NCBI RefSeq assembly: GCF_009727155.1
Contig: NZ_WNWM01000002.1
Coordinates: forward strand, 4,464,001-4,528,000
DNA length: 64,000 nt
Direction of reading: 5' to 3'
DNA from: Pseudoduganella dura
Lineage (GTDB): Bacteria; Pseudomonadota; Gammaproteobacteria; Burkholderiales; Burkholderiaceae_D
Shown: positions 26,942-36,876 of the stretch, in pieces
Position numbering within the stretch: position 1 is the first letter of the stretch
Layout of the letters: every line of letters begins with the position of its first letter
Translations under genes and position numbers: made by a program
Notes under the pieces: generated by a model
Database searches by the model: none
What the model saw: only the letters and a program-made list of their open reading frames with translations
What the model was told of the DNA's origin: nothing

Positions 26942-28149
26942 CACGGCACCAGCGGCTTCTTGGCGGATTGCTTGGCCTTGATATCGGCCACCACCTTGTC
27001 GATCGCGGTTAGCCGCGGCGCCAGGTTCGGATGCACCGCCATGTAACCGTTCGGCACGGAAGCGGGATACTGCGCCGCGAGCCGCTGCCAGAATGCCTTG
27101 TAGCGCTCGACCCCGTAGCCGGCGCGCGCCAGCATGTACAGTGCCAGCGTATCGGCCGATACCTCCAGGTTGGCCGGCAGTGGCTTGACGTTGCCGGCGC
27201 CGGCCAGCTGGGCCTGGTCCGGCTGCACGCGCGTAACGTTGTCGATGATGGCCGCCACGGCGCCCGTGTTGCGCGTGACCGCGGTGTGGCCGAGCACATT
27301 GTGCGCGATGTCCTTGGCCAGCACGTAGGCCAGCGCTTCGTCGCTGCCGGCAAAGGCGATCATGCCGCGCGTGACCGCGATGCGGCCGCCGTCGGCGTGG
27401 GAATTGACGTTGTCGGCATTGGCCAGGTCGACGCGCATCGCGCACGCGCGCGTGACGGGCACCTTCAATACCTGGTTCTGGCCGTTGCGGCCGATCGTCA
27501 TCGACAGCTGGGTGCGGCCCGAGACGAGCGGCGCGAACACCCCGGCCGCGGCGGTTTCGGCACCCGGGCCGGTCGGCAGCGCCTTGCCGTCCGCGGCCAC
27601 GAGTATGTCGCCCTTGCGCAGGCCGGCACGCGCGGCGCCGCTGCCGGCCAGCACGCCGGAGACGCGCAACGCATCGTCGTAGCCCAGCACGGCGCTGGCG
27701 GCATCGGCGTATTCGCCCGGATACGACCACTTGTTTTTCGCGGTGAACCCCAGCAGGCCGCGCGCCGCGGTGCGGCACAGGTCGACGTTATTGATCAGCA
27801 ATGGCGCGGCCACGCGGTACAGTCGGTCCTGCTGCGTGACGATGGCATCGAGCGCGGTGCGTGCCGCCTGCATGCGGGGCGTGACGACCGGCGCCTCCGC
27901 GGCGGGCGGCGGCTGGACGGTAACGGGGGAAGTGGGCTGGAGCGGCGTGGTGGAGCAGGCCGACAACAGCAGGGCTGCCGCTGCGGCTGCCAAAGCCGGC
28001 CGCGTGATGCGCGTGGAACGCGAAGTCCCGTATGCATCGGCCTGAGAGGTGCCACATGGAATTGCAGAAATGCTTGCAAACGAGGTTGCAAATGCGGTTG
28101 CAGATGCGGTTGCATCCCCGGTACTGCGTGGTGCGGCGGTTCCTGCCAT
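26941..28149 (-). CDS. Lipoprotein with PDZ and degenerate M48 peptidase domain
   Basis: A 402-residue protein. An unusual Thr/Ala/Ser-rich N-terminal extension of about 45 residues precedes a lipoprotein signal with lipobox LLSAC (Cys65). A PDZ-like segment (GSGAARAGLRKGDILVAADG) lies near 170-190. The last third looks like an M48 metallopeptidase: EALAYVLAKDIAHNVLGH, LEVSADTLALYMLARAGY and HPNLAPRL. At the zinc motif, the expected HExxH is KDIAH (residues 279-283), so the first His and the Glu are replaced. ATG 28149 has a GGAAGGAA ribosome site, and I see no later in-frame ATG, GTG or TTG before the lipobox. Catalytic loss is inferred. Confidence 0.75.
   Translation of the reverse strand: MAGTAAPRSTGDATASATAFATSFASISAIPCGTSQADAYGTSRSTRITRPALAAAAAALLLSACSTTPLQPTSPVTVQPPPAAEAPVVTPRMQAARTALDAIVTQQDRLYRVAAPLLINNVDLCRTAARGLLGFTAKNKWSYPGEYADAASAVLGYDDALRVSGVLAGSGAARAGLRKGDILVAADGKALPTGPGAETAAAGVFAPLVSGRTQLSMTIGRNGQNQVLKVPVTRACAMRVDLANADNVNSHADGGRIAVTRGMIAFAGSDEALAYVLAKDIAHNVLGHTAVTRNTGAVAAIIDNVTRVQPDQAQLAGAGNVKPLPANLEVSADTLALYMLARAGYGVERYKAFWQRLAAQYPASVPNGYMAVHPNLAPRLTAIDKVVADIKAKQSAKKPLVP
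28062..28121. repeat. 12-bp tandem repeat inside the lipoprotein N-terminus
   Basis: Five units of 12 bases start with TTGCA on the plus strand (28062, 28074, 28086, 28098, 28110). Being a multiple of three, they encode the repeated Ala/Thr/Ser stretch before the lipoprotein signal. Confidence 0.75.
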
Positions 28150-28169
28150 AGTTCCTTCCCGATCGATTC

Positions 28170-28619
28170 TCAATGCTTGCCGGTGCTGCCGAAGCCTCCT
28201 TCGCCCCGTTCGCTCGCACCGAATTCCTCCACCACGCTGAAACCCACCTGCAGCACGGGCACGACGACCAGCTGGGCCAGGCGCTCCATCGGTTGCAGCG
28301 TGAAAGCGTTCTGGCCCCGGTTCCACGTCGAGACCATCAGCGGGCCCTGGTAATCGGAGTCGATCAAGCCTACCAGATTCCCCAGAACAATGCCGTTCTT
28401 GTGGCCCATGCCGCTGCGCGGCAGGATCATCGCCGCATAGGCGGGATCGCCGATGTGGATGGCCAGGCCGGTCGGCACCAGCACGGTCTGGCCAGGCTCG
28501 ATGGTGATCGGTGCGTCGATGCAGGCGCGCAGGTCGAGGCCGGCGCTGCCGGGCGTGGCATAGGCCGGCAGCAGGTCCTGCATGCGCGGGTCGAGGATTT
28601 TTACGTCGATGGTTTTCAT
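28170..28619 (-). CDS. dut: dUTP diphosphatase
   Basis: A 149-residue trimeric dUTPase. All five motifs are present: [29 protein letters not shown], the ERLAQLVV region and the C-terminal [11 protein letters not shown]. It converts dUTP to dUMP. The start overlaps the coaBC stop by one base, the common coaBC-dut arrangement. Confidence 0.97.
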   Translation of the reverse strand: MKTIDVKILDPRMQDLLPAYATPGSAGLDLRACIDAPITIEPGQTVLVPTGLAIHIGDPAYAAMILPRSGMGHKNGIVLGNLVGLIDSDYQGPLMVSTWNRGQNAFTLQPMERLAQLVVVPVLQVGFSVVEEFGASERGEGGFGSTGKH

Positions 28620-29851
28620 TATTGGAACAGCGAGTGCTTGTTGGTGCGTTTCGAGATTTCGGAGATCAGCTGGCGTGCCAGCGTCAGCTTGGGGGCCTGC
28701 GGCAGGATCGTGTGGCCGTGCTCGTCGAACAGCACGATCGTGTTATCGTCCGCGCCGAACGTGTGGTGGCCGATATTGCCGACCAACAGGGGGATACCCT
28801 TGCGCTCGCGCTTGGCAGCGCCGTACTCGAGCAGGTTTTCCGATTCGGCCGCGAAGCCCACGCAGTACGGATGGCCGGCCAGCGTGGTGCGGGCGGCGAT
28901 CGTGGCGAGGATATCGGGGTTCTGTTCGAACCGCAGTTCGGGGCCTTTCGCGCCTTCCGCGCCCCCGTCGGTCTTCTTGACCTTCTGCGCGCTGGGGTTG
29001 GCGACGCGCCAGTCCGCCACCGCGGCCACCGCGATGAATACATGCTGCCCGTCGATGGCGCGGTTCACGGCGTCCATCATCTGCTGCGCGCTTTGCACGT
29101 CGATGCGGGTGACGCCGTAAGGCGTCGGCAGCGCGGTCGGGCCGGAGATCAGCGTGACCTCGGCACCGGCTTCGCGCGCGGCGCGCGCCACCGCATAGCC
29201 CATCTTCCCGGACGACAGGTTGGTGATGCCGCGCACCGGATCGATGGCCTCGAACGTGGGGCCGGCCGTGATCAGGATGCGCTTGCCGGCCATGAGCTTC
29301 GGCTGGAATGCCGACACGATCTCGTCGAGCAGCTGCTGCGGTTCCAGCATGCGGCCCATGCCCGTTTCGCCGCAGGCCTGTTCGCCGGCCGCCGGTCCGA
29401 GGATGCCGATGCCGTCGTCGCGCAGCTGCTCCACGTTGCGCCGGGTGGCGGGATTGGTCCACATCTCCACGTTCATCGCCGGCGCCACCAGCAGCGGCAC
29501 ATGGCGCGGGCGCGCCACGCACATCGTCGACAGCAGGTCGTCGCAGGCGCCGTGCGCCAGCTTGCGGATGAAGTCGGCGGAGCAGGGCGCGATGACGATC
29601 GCATCCGCGTCGCGCGTGACGTCGATGTGCGCCATGTTGTTGTTCACGCGCGGGTCCCACTGGTCCGTGTAGACAGGCTTGCCGGACAGCGCCTGCATCG
29701 TCACCGGGGTGATGAAGTGGGTGGCGGCGTCCGTCATCACCACCTGCACCGAGGCGCCTTCCTTCGTCAGCGCGCGGCACAGTTCCGCCGCCTTGTAGCA
29801 GGCCACGCCGCCCGACAGGGCGAGGACGATCTTCTTGCCGGTCAGTTCCAT
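28619..29851 (-). CDS. coaBC: Phosphopantothenoylcysteine decarboxylase/synthetase
   Basis: A 410-residue bifunctional enzyme of coenzyme A synthesis. The N-terminal flavin decarboxylase (CoaC) shows [15 protein letters not shown] and PAMNVEMW. The C-terminal synthetase (CoaB) shows [18 protein letters not shown] and [15 protein letters not shown] precedes the ATG. It overlaps dut by one base. Confidence 0.97.
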   Translation of the reverse strand: MELTGKKIVLALSGGVACYKAAELCRALTKEGASVQVVMTDAATHFITPVTMQALSGKPVYTDQWDPRVNNNMAHIDVTRDADAIVIAPCSADFIRKLAHGACDDLLSTMCVARPRHVPLLVAPAMNVEMWTNPATRRNVEQLRDDGIGILGPAAGEQACGETGMGRMLEPQQLLDEIVSAFQPKLMAGKRILITAGPTFEAIDPVRGITNLSSGKMGYAVARAAREAGAEVTLISGPTALPTPYGVTRIDVQSAQQMMDAVNRAIDGQHVFIAVAAVADWRVANPSAQKVKKTDGGAEGAKGPELRFEQNPDILATIAARTTLAGHPYCVGFAAESENLLEYGAAKRERKGIPLLVGNIGHHTFGADDNTIVLFDEHGHTILPQAPKLTLARQLISEISKRTNKHSLFQ

Positions 29852-29889
29852 GCTGCTCCCGTTGGTTTGGCGTGCATCGCTTTGCCCGC

Positions 29890-30399
29890 TTACTTGTTCA
29901 CGCGCCGCAGCTCATCGAGGATGAGCAGCCCGGCGCCGATGCAGATCGCGGTATCGGCCACGTTGAAGGCCGGGAAGTGGCCGATGCCGCGCCAGTGGAA
30001 ATCGAGGAAATCGATCACGTGGCCATGCACCATGCGGTCGATCACGTTGCCGACCGCGCCGCCCAGGATCAGCGACATGGACCAGCAGAACAGCTTCTGT
30101 GCCGCATGCTTGCGCAGCAGGTAGACGATGAACAGTGCCGCGCCGACGCCGATGCCGGTGAAGAAATAGCGCTGCCAGCCGCCCTGATCGGACAGGAAGC
30201 TGAACGCCGCGCCCTTGTTATACAACAGCACCAGGTTGAAGAAGCTGGTGATGACCAGCTCCTCGCCGTAATTGAACATCTTTTCGATCGTGATCTTGGT
30301 CAGCTGGTCGACCAGGATGATCACCGCGGCGATGCCGAGCCACGGGATCATGCTGCCGCCGGCAGGCTTGCTGGAAAAGGTCTTTTTGGATTTTGCCAT
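29890..30399 (-). CDS. lspA: Lipoprotein signal peptidase LspA
   Basis: A 169-residue inner-membrane aspartyl peptidase with four helices. The catalytic motifs are [19 protein letters not shown] and FNVADTAIC. It removes signal peptides from prolipoproteins, such as the one encoded at 26941. The ATG at 30399 gives a Lys-rich cytoplasmic N-terminus; the frame is open much further upstream only because it lies antisense to nothing coding there. It follows ileS, the classic ileS-lspA order. Confidence 0.97.
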   Translation of the reverse strand: MAKSKKTFSSKPAGGSMIPWLGIAAVIILVDQLTKITIEKMFNYGEELVITSFFNLVLLYNKGAAFSFLSDQGGWQRYFFTGIGVGAALFIVYLLRKHAAQKLFCWSMSLILGGAVGNVIDRMVHGHVIDFLDFHWRGIGHFPAFNVADTAICIGAGLLILDELRRVNK

Positions 30400-30464
30400 T
30401 GTTCTTGTCGAGTCGGTGGCCGGGCCGCCGCCACGCCTCTCGAGCGCGGCGGCGGATGCGGGGA

Positions 30465-33350
30465 TCAGGCGAAGCGGCGTGCCTCGCCGGTGCCGAACAG
30501 GTTGCTGTAGCAGCGGCCGCACAGCGTTGGATGGTCGGCGTGGCTGCCCACGTCGGCGCGGTAGTGCCAGCAGCGCTCGCACTTCTCGTCCTTCGAGGCC
30601 GCCACCGCTACCGCTTCCTCGGCATCGTTCGCCACTTCGACGGCTTTCGCCAGCGACGTGATGAAGACGAACTTCAGGTCGTCGTCGAGGCTGGCCAGGG
30701 CCCGGTATTTGTCGCCTGCGGCCCTGATTTCCAGTTCGGCCTGCAGCGACGAGCCGATCGCGCCCGAAGCGCGCAGGTCTTCGAGCTGCTTCATCACCTC
30801 GGCGCGCACGGCCAGGATCACCCCGTACTTCGCGAGCAGCGCTTCGGCATCCCCGACGGATGGCAACTGCCAGAACGTCTGCGTGTAGATCGTCTCGTCG
30901 CTGGCGGCGTACTGCTCGCCGGCGGCGAACACGGCCCACGCTTCTTCCACCGTGAACGGCAGCACCGGCGCCAGCATGCGCAGCAGGCTTTGCGTGATGT
31001 GCCACAGCACGGTCTGCGCCGAGCGGCGGGCCCGGGAATCGACGGCGGTGGTGTACAGGCGGTCCTTCAGGATATCGAGGTAGAAGCCGCCCAGGTCTTC
31101 CGAGCAGTAGTTCTGCAGCTTGCTCACCACCGGCTGGAACTCGTACTGTTCATAATGCTTCTCGACCGATGCCTGCAGCACGGCCAGGTTGGCCAGCGCG
31201 TAGCGGTCCGTCTCCAGCAGCTCGGCGACCGGTACGGCGTTCGCCTTCGGGTCGAAGTCCGACGTGTTCGCCAGCAGGAAGCGCAGCGTGTTGCGCAGGC
31301 GGCGGTACGATTCCGTCACGCGCTTGAGGATTTCGTCGGAGATCGACAGCTCGCCGGTATAGTCGGTCGATGCGACCCACAGGCGCAGGATGTCCGCGCC
31401 CAGCGTATCGGAGATCTTTTGCGGCGCCAGCGTGTTGCCCAGGGACTTCGACATCTTCTTGCCTTCGCCGTCGACGGTGAAACCGTGCGTCAGCAGCGCC
31501 TTGTACGGTGGACGGCCGTTCAGCATCGACGACGTCAGCAGCGACGAGTGGAACCAGCCGCGGTGCTGGTCCGAGCCTTCCAGGTACAGGTCGGCGGGAA
31601 AGTGCGACTGTTCCTTGTGCGAGCCGCGCAGCACCGTCTGGTGCGTGACGCCGGAGTCGAACCACACGTCCAGCGTGTCCTTGTTCTTCACGTAGTGGGC
31701 CGCGTCGTCGCCCAGCAGTTCCTGCGGATCGAGCGCCAGCCAGGCGTCGATGCCGCCCTGTTCGATGCGCTGCGCCACCTGTTCCAGCAGTTCCGCGGTG
31801 CGCGGATGCAGTTCGCCCGTTTCCTTGTGCACGAAGAACGCCATCGGCACGCCCCACTGGCGCTGGCGCGACAGGGTCCAGTCCGGGCGGTTGGCGATCA
31901 TGCCGTGCAGGCGCGCCTTGCCCCAGTCGGGGAAGAACTGCGTGTCGGCGATGCCTTCGAGCGCCGTTTCGCGCAGCGTGGAGCCGCCATCGATCGGCTG
32001 CACGTCCATGCCGGCGAACCATTGCGACGTCGCGCGGTAGACGATCGGCGTCTTGTGGCGCCAGCAGTGCATGTAGCTGTGGTCGAACATCTTCAGTTCG
32101 AACAGCGCGCCCGCTTCGCGCAGCGCTTCGCAGATCGGCTTCGAGGCTTCCCAGATCGTCAGGCCGCCGAACAGCGGCAGCGTGGACACGTATTTGCCGT
32201 CGCCCATCACCGGGGTCAGGATCTCGTCATCCTTCATGCCATGCTGGCGGCACGACACGAAGTCTTCCAGGCCGTAGGCCGGCGCCGAGTGCACGATGCC
32301 GGTGCCGCTGTCGGTCGTCACGTAGTCGGCCAGGTACATCGGCGAATAGCGGTCGTAGAACGCGTCGCGCGCGTGCAGCGGGTGCCTGAAGCGGATGTTT
32401 TCCAGCTGCGCGCCGGTGGTGGTGGCGACGACCTTGCCTTCGAGCTTGAAGCGCAGCAGCGCCGCTTCGACCAGGTCGGCGGCCAGCAGCAGCAGCAGCG
32501 GCGATTTTTCACCATTCACGTCGCGCGACGTTTCCACCAGCGCATAGGTCACTTCCGGGTGCACGTTCAGCGCCTGGTTCGACGGGATCGTCCATGGCGT
32601 GGTGGTCCAGATGACGACGAAACCATCGCCTGCGGGCAGCGCCGGCAGGCCGAACGCGGCCGCCAGCTTTTCCGGTTCCGCGAACGGGAAGCCCACGTCG
32701 ATCGCCGGATCGCGCTTGTCCTGGTATTCCACTTCCGCTTCGGCCAGCGCCGAGCCGCAATCGAAGCACCAGTTCACCGGTTTCAGGCCGCGGTACACGT
32801 AGCCCTTTTCCAGCAGCTTGCCCAGCGCGCGCAGCTCGTCGGCCTCGTTACCGTAGGCCATCGTCAGGTAGGGGTTGTCCCATTCGCCGAGCACGCCCAG
32901 GCGGATGAAGCCGGCACGCTGGCGGTCGATCTGCTCCAGCGCGTAGGCACGCGCCTTGGTCAGCACCTCGGCGGTCGGCAGGTTCTTGCCGTACTGTTTT
33001 TCGATCTGGATCTCGATCGGCATGCCGTGGCAATCCCAGCCCGGCACGTACGGCGCGTCGAAGCCGGCCATCGTGCGCGACTTGACGACCATGTCCTTCA
33101 GGATCTTGTTGACGGCGTGGCCCAGGTGGATGTCGCCGTTGGCGTACGGCGGACCGTCATGCAGCACGAACATCGGGCGCCCCTTGGCGGCCTTGCGGAT
33201 GCGCTGGTACACCTTCTTGTCCTGCCATTGCTTCACCCAGTTCGGCTCGCGCTTGGCCAGGTCGCCCCGCATCGGGAACGGCGTTTCGGTCATGTTGACC
33301 GCGTATTTGCTCGGGGCCTTGGTGTCGGCCTTTTTTGGTTTTTCGGACAT
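30465..33350 (-). CDS. ileS: Isoleucyl-tRNA synthetase
   Basis: A 961-residue class I synthetase. The HIGH-type motif is [16 protein letters not shown], the KMSKS motif is [10 protein letters not shown], the editing domain contains [17 protein letters not shown], and the C-terminal zinc site has paired cysteines ([17 protein letters not shown]). Length fits bacterial IleS. It sits between ribF and lspA as in many proteobacteria. Confidence 0.98.
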   Translation of the reverse strand: MSEKPKKADTKAPSKYAVNMTETPFPMRGDLAKREPNWVKQWQDKKVYQRIRKAAKGRPMFVLHDGPPYANGDIHLGHAVNKILKDMVVKSRTMAGFDAPYVPGWDCHGMPIEIQIEKQYGKNLPTAEVLTKARAYALEQIDRQRAGFIRLGVLGEWDNPYLTMAYGNEADELRALGKLLEKGYVYRGLKPVNWCFDCGSALAEAEVEYQDKRDPAIDVGFPFAEPEKLAAAFGLPALPAGDGFVVIWTTTPWTIPSNQALNVHPEVTYALVETSRDVNGEKSPLLLLLAADLVEAALLRFKLEGKVVATTTGAQLENIRFRHPLHARDAFYDRYSPMYLADYVTTDSGTGIVHSAPAYGLEDFVSCRQHGMKDDEILTPVMGDGKYVSTLPLFGGLTIWEASKPICEALREAGALFELKMFDHSYMHCWRHKTPIVYRATSQWFAGMDVQPIDGGSTLRETALEGIADTQFFPDWGKARLHGMIANRPDWTLSRQRQWGVPMAFFVHKETGELHPRTAELLEQVAQRIEQGGIDAWLALDPQELLGDDAAHYVKNKDTLDVWFDSGVTHQTVLRGSHKEQSHFPADLYLEGSDQHRGWFHSSLLTSSMLNGRPPYKALLTHGFTVDGEGKKMSKSLGNTLAPQKISDTLGADILRLWVASTDYTGELSISDEILKRVTESYRRLRNTLRFLLANTSDFDPKANAVPVAELLETDRYALANLAVLQASVEKHYEQYEFQPVVSKLQNYCSEDLGGFYLDILKDRLYTTAVDSRARRSAQTVLWHITQSLLRMLAPVLPFTVEEAWAVFAAGEQYAASDETIYTQTFWQLPSVGDAEALLAKYGVILAVRAEVMKQLEDLRASGAIGSSLQAELEIRAAGDKYRALASLDDDLKFVFITSLAKAVEVANDAEEAVAVAASKDEKCERCWHYRADVGSHADHPTLCGRCYSNLFGTGEARRFA

Positions 33351-33415
33351 GGTAATTCTTTATGGAGAGATTCGATAAACTGCGTGAGTGTCGCCGGGAT
33401 GAAAACAGCCGGCAC

Positions 33416-34387
33416 TCAAATTCGGTCGGTGGCGGTCACGGCGCCGCTGCGTTCGCGGAAAAAGGCCCGCGCCAGCGCCGCGTCGCGGTCGATCGCCACG
33501 GTCAGGGTCGCCAGGTCGATGAACTTTTCTTCATCGCGGATCTTTTGCAGGAACTCGACTTTCACGCGCCGGCCATAGAGGCTCGCGGCGAAATCGAAGA
33601 TGTGCACCTCGAGCAGCACGCGGCCGGCGTCTTCCACGGTGGGGCGCACGCCCAGGCTGGCCACGGCCGGCAGCGGTGCGTCGCCGATGCCGTGCACCTG
33701 CACGATGAAGATGCCGGACAGGGCGGGGCGGTGCGGCACGCGCAGGTTCAGCGTGGGGTAGCCCAGCGTGCGGCCCAGCTTCTGGCCATGGACCACGTGG
33801 CCGGAGATCGAATACGGGTGGCCCAGCAGTTGTTCGGCCTGCGGGAAGTCGCCTTCGGCCAGCGCCGAACGCACCGCCGAGCTGGAGATGCGGGTGGCGC
33901 CGTTCATCACGGTGGCCATCGTCTGCACTACGAAGCCGTAGCGTTCGCCGGCCTCGTGCAGCATCTGCACATTGCCGGCGCGCCGGGCGCCGTAGCAGAA
34001 GTCGTCGCCGACCATCAGCCACTTCACGTGCAGGCCGTCCACCAGCACGCGCTCGGTGAACTCCTGCGGCGTGAGGGCGGCGAAGCTGTCGGAGAAGTGT
34101 TCGACGATGACGCGGTCGATGCCGTTGGCTTCGAGCGAGGCCAGCTTGTCGCGCAGGTTGGCGATGCGGGGCGGCGCCTTTGCCAGGTCTTTCATCTTGT
34201 GGGCAAAGAACTCGCGCGGGTGCGGTTCGAACGTCATCACGGCGGCTTCCAGCCCCAGGCGTGACGCGGCGGTGCGGACGTGGGCCAGCAATGCCTGGTG
34301 GCCACGGTGGACGCCGTCGAAATTACCGATCGTGAGGGCGCATGGCGCACGGGACGCTGCGTTGGGAAGTCCGCGAAATACCTTCAT
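33416..34387 (-). CDS. ribF: Bifunctional riboflavin kinase/FAD synthetase
   Basis: A 323-residue enzyme that makes FMN and FAD. The N-terminal adenylyltransferase begins with GNFDGVHRGHQALL, and the C-terminal kinase domain has LGHPYSISGHVVHGQKLGR and GYPTLNLRV. It is the first gene of the ribF-ileS-lspA row; 65 bases separate it from ileS. Confidence 0.97.
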   Translation of the reverse strand: MKVFRGLPNAASRAPCALTIGNFDGVHRGHQALLAHVRTAASRLGLEAAVMTFEPHPREFFAHKMKDLAKAPPRIANLRDKLASLEANGIDRVIVEHFSDSFAALTPQEFTERVLVDGLHVKWLMVGDDFCYGARRAGNVQMLHEAGERYGFVVQTMATVMNGATRISSSAVRSALAEGDFPQAEQLLGHPYSISGHVVHGQKLGRTLGYPTLNLRVPHRPALSGIFIVQVHGIGDAPLPAVASLGVRPTVEDAGRVLLEVHIFDFAASLYGRRVKVEFLQKIRDEEKFIDLATLTVAIDRDAALARAFFRERSGAVTATDRI

Positions 34388-34484
34388 GGATATGAAATCT
34401 TTTGCCTGAACCAGGGATTATACGGCGGTTTTACAAATTCACATGGGAAATGCCGCAGCGCACCAGGCGCGCCACGGCCGGGAA

Positions 34485-34522
34485 TGAAAAAAGCGCCGCC
34501 TGCGGGGCAGGACGGCGCTTTC
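34485..34522 (-). terminator. Terminator of the TPR protein gene
   Basis: AAGCGCCG and CGGCGCTT form an 8-bp stem around a 14-base loop (itself able to pair), followed on the minus strand by a six-T tract. It lies about 22 bases after the TPR gene stop. Confidence 0.8.
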
Positions 34523-34543
34523 AAATGACAGCAGTGCAAGGAA

Positions 34544-35791
34544 TTACGCGGCGCTGCCTGGATTGTTGATATGCAGCGTCCAGTAACGCGCCAGGTCGGA
34601 TTCGCCGGCAGTGCCCTTGACGTTCTTCAGCGCGGTCAGCGCCTGCTGCTTCTTGCCGGCGCTGAACAGCGCCACGCCATAGTGCAGCTTCATTTCTTCC
34701 GGACGGCGCGCGGTGCCGAATTTCAGCGCCTGGTCCATCAGCGCGATACCCTGGTCGGCCTTGCCCGAGGAAACCAGCGCATAACCCATGTTGAACAGGC
34801 CGTCGGCATCCTTGTTCTGGATCAGGGTGGCTTGCTGGGTGGCTTGCGCGGCGGTGTTGTCCGCCAGGGTCTTGTTGGCCAGGTCTTTCAGGCGCTGGTG
34901 ACGCGCCGCGTCGGTACCGGTGCCCAGGGCGCCTTTCTTGTAGCCCTGGTCGATGATCTTGATCGCCTCAGGCGCGTTGCCGGCCTGCAGTGCCAGCTGG
35001 GCCATTTCCATGTACTCGGAAGGCTTGGTCAGCTGGCCCAGCGCCAGGCGCAGGCGCAGCACGTCCAGCCCCAGCGTACGGGAGAAGCCCGGCTTGCCCT
35101 GGACGCGGTTCAGCAGGTCGGCCCAGTAACTGGCTTTCGGGTAGCTGCCGGCCAGTTTCTCGATGGTCTGCACGTAGCCCGTCTTGTCGTTCTGCTTCAG
35201 CTGGATGTTGGCCAGCATCTGCAGGCTTTCTTCCGACTGCTTGCCTGACTTCAGCGCGGCGGCGGCTTCGTTGTAGCGGCCGCTGATGAAGTAGGTCTGC
35301 GTCAGCAGCTGCTGCATCTGCACATTGCCTGGATTGTCCTTCAGCACGCCCTGGATCGCGGTGATCGCTTTCGGGTAATCCTTGGCGCGGTAATGCATAC
35401 CGGCCAGGCCCTCGTTGAACTTGGCTTTTTCGCCGGCGGACAGGCGGCCGGAAGCGATCAGGGTTTCAAAGGCCTTGATGGCGGTCGGCGTATCGCCGGC
35501 GGTCGATGCGGCGGCTGCACGCACGCGCTCGATCTGGTATTTCTCGAATTCGGTCTTGTTGCCGACGGCATCGGCTTCCTTCAGCTTGGCAACTGCTTCC
35601 CTTGCCTTGCCGCTGCTGAGCAAACGCTGCGCTTCCTGCAGCGGTTTGCCCACATCGGCACGTACCGTATCGGCAGCATACGCAGCGGGCGCCAGGCCAG
35701 CCAGGGGAGCTGCGGCGGTAAAACCGACGGCGGCCATCACCAGGCCGAGATGGGCGAGACGGAACTTGGACATAAGTGAGGTATCTTTCAT
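34544..35791 (-). CDS. Secreted TPR-repeat protein linked to the TonB locus
   Basis: A 415-residue protein with a Sec signal peptide (cleavage after AYA) and several TPR-like helical pairs (for example AKDYPKAITAIQGVLKDNPG and YNEAAAALKSGK). It is probably periplasmic. Similar proteins occur beside ExbB/ExbD genes and may assist outer-membrane transport, but no function is proven. ATG 35791 and ATG 35773 are both possible; neither has a strong ribosome site. A stable terminator (35877-35905) separates it from exbD, so it is probably transcribed separately. Confidence 0.85.
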   Translation of the reverse strand: MKDTSLMSKFRLAHLGLVMAAVGFTAAAPLAGLAPAAYAADTVRADVGKPLQEAQRLLSSGKAREAVAKLKEADAVGNKTEFEKYQIERVRAAAASTAGDTPTAIKAFETLIASGRLSAGEKAKFNEGLAGMHYRAKDYPKAITAIQGVLKDNPGNVQMQQLLTQTYFISGRYNEAAAALKSGKQSEESLQMLANIQLKQNDKTGYVQTIEKLAGSYPKASYWADLLNRVQGKPGFSRTLGLDVLRLRLALGQLTKPSEYMEMAQLALQAGNAPEAIKIIDQGYKKGALGTGTDAARHQRLKDLANKTLADNTAAQATQQATLIQNKDADGLFNMGYALVSSGKADQGIALMDQALKFGTARRPEEMKLHYGVALFSAGKKQQALTALKNVKGTAGESDLARYWTLHINNPGSAA

Positions 35792-35876
35792 CAAAAAACA
35801 AGAATAGGCAGGATAACCCGCCTATCGTGGAAAATAAAGAGCCGTACTCCTGAGTTTCATATGTTACCCGCACTTA

Positions 35877-35905
35877 CAAAAATCGCGGTACCGAAGTACC
35901 GCGAT
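35877..35905 (-). terminator. UUCG-tetraloop terminator of the tonB operon
   Basis: On the minus strand ATCGCGGTAC-TTCG-GTACCGCGAT is followed by more T residues. The loop closes as C(UUCG)G, an especially stable tetraloop. It lies about 42 bases beyond the stop of the second exbD gene. Confidence 0.88.
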
Positions 35906-35946
35906 CATGGTCTGCCAGGCAGCGAAACTGTCCAGGGAAAATACTC

Positions 35947-36381
35947 TTACTGGAACTGCTCGTTGCCGACGAGGCCGATCTTCGTCACGCCCAGGCGCTG
36001 GGCCGAAGCCATCACCCCTGCAACGGCGTTGTACTCGACCAGCTTGTTGGGACGCAGGTGCACTTCCGGCTGATCAGCCTGTGCCGCCACGTTCATCAGC
36101 TTCTGCTCCAGCGTGGCGCGATCCGGGATGGTCTGGCCATCCCACAGGATCGTACCGTCGAAGTCCACGTCGATCGTCACGACAACCGGTTCCACCGTCG
36201 ATGGCGGCGGCGTACCGACCGGCATGTTCAGGTTCACCGAGTGGTTGGCCTTCGGAATCGTAATAATCAGCATAATGATCAGCACCAGCATCACGTCGAT
36301 GAGCGGTGTCATGTTCATTTCCATCATTGGTTCCGGATCCGCATTGGGAGCGGCGCTGCCCGAACCGACATTCATACTCAT
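35947..36381 (-). CDS. exbD: ExbD-type biopolymer transport protein (second copy)
   Basis: A 144-residue inner-membrane protein with one N-terminal transmembrane helix. The key helix MTPLIDVMLVLIIMLII carries the conserved Asp of the proton path. A periplasmic domain follows. ATG 36381 is chosen for the AAGGAA ribosome site. With ExbB and the other ExbD it uses the proton gradient to drive TonB. Two ExbD paralogues in a row occur in several Gram-negative groups; their separate roles are not known here. Confidence 0.93.
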   Translation of the reverse strand: MSMNVGSGSAAPNADPEPMMEMNMTPLIDVMLVLIIMLIITIPKANHSVNLNMPVGTPPPSTVEPVVVTIDVDFDGTILWDGQTIPDRATLEQKLMNVAAQADQPEVHLRPNKLVEYNAVAGVMASAQRLGVTKIGLVGNEQFQ

Positions 36382-36446
36382 GGGTGTGTTCCTTATAGAA
36401 GACTGCCCGGCCAGCTGCAAGTCAATAAGCCGTCCGGGCAGGGGCC

Positions 36447-36872
36447 TTACATCTTGTCAGGCGGTTCGGTGATGAAACCAACCTTCTGGATGCCGGCGCG
36501 CTGGGTCGTGAAGATCACGCGGCCGATCGACTCGTACTTGACTTCTTTATCGCCACGTACGTGCACTTCGGGTTGCGGAACCTTTACGGCCTCGACCTTC
36601 AGAAAATCGAACAACTCATTAGTGTCCGCCATTTTCTTCTGATTCCAGTAGATGTCACCATCCTTGTTGACGACGATGTTGACATTTTCCGGTTTGGTTT
36701 GGATAACCTGGTTGGTCTCTTCCGGCAGGGTGATCTTCTGCAGTTTGAGAACGACTGGGCTGGTAATCAGGAAGATGATCAGGAGAACCAACATGATGTC
36801 CACGAGGGGCGTCGTGTTGATCTCCGACATTACCTGGTCTTCGCCGCTATCGGAGCCTACGGACATCGACAT
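36447..36872 (-). CDS. exbD: ExbD-type biopolymer transport protein (first copy)
   Basis: A 141-residue protein with the transmembrane helix NTTPLVDIMLVLLIIFLITS holding the conserved Asp. The periplasmic part differs strongly from the second copy (residues after the helix read VVLKLQKITLPEE). It starts four bases after the exbB stop and is followed by the second copy after 65 bases. Confidence 0.94.
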   Translation of the reverse strand: MSMSVGSDSGEDQVMSEINTTPLVDIMLVLLIIFLITSPVVLKLQKITLPEETNQVIQTKPENVNIVVNKDGDIYWNQKKMADTNELFDFLKVEAVKVPQPEVHVRGDKEVKYESIGRVIFTTQRAGIQKVGFITEPPDKM

Positions 36873-36876
36873 GGTA

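Noticed and set aside
30393..33578. 1061-codon open frame on the plus strand, opposite ileS
   Set aside because: It is fully antisense to ileS, is composed of Arg/Ala/Gly/His-rich sequence without any domain, and results from high GC content.
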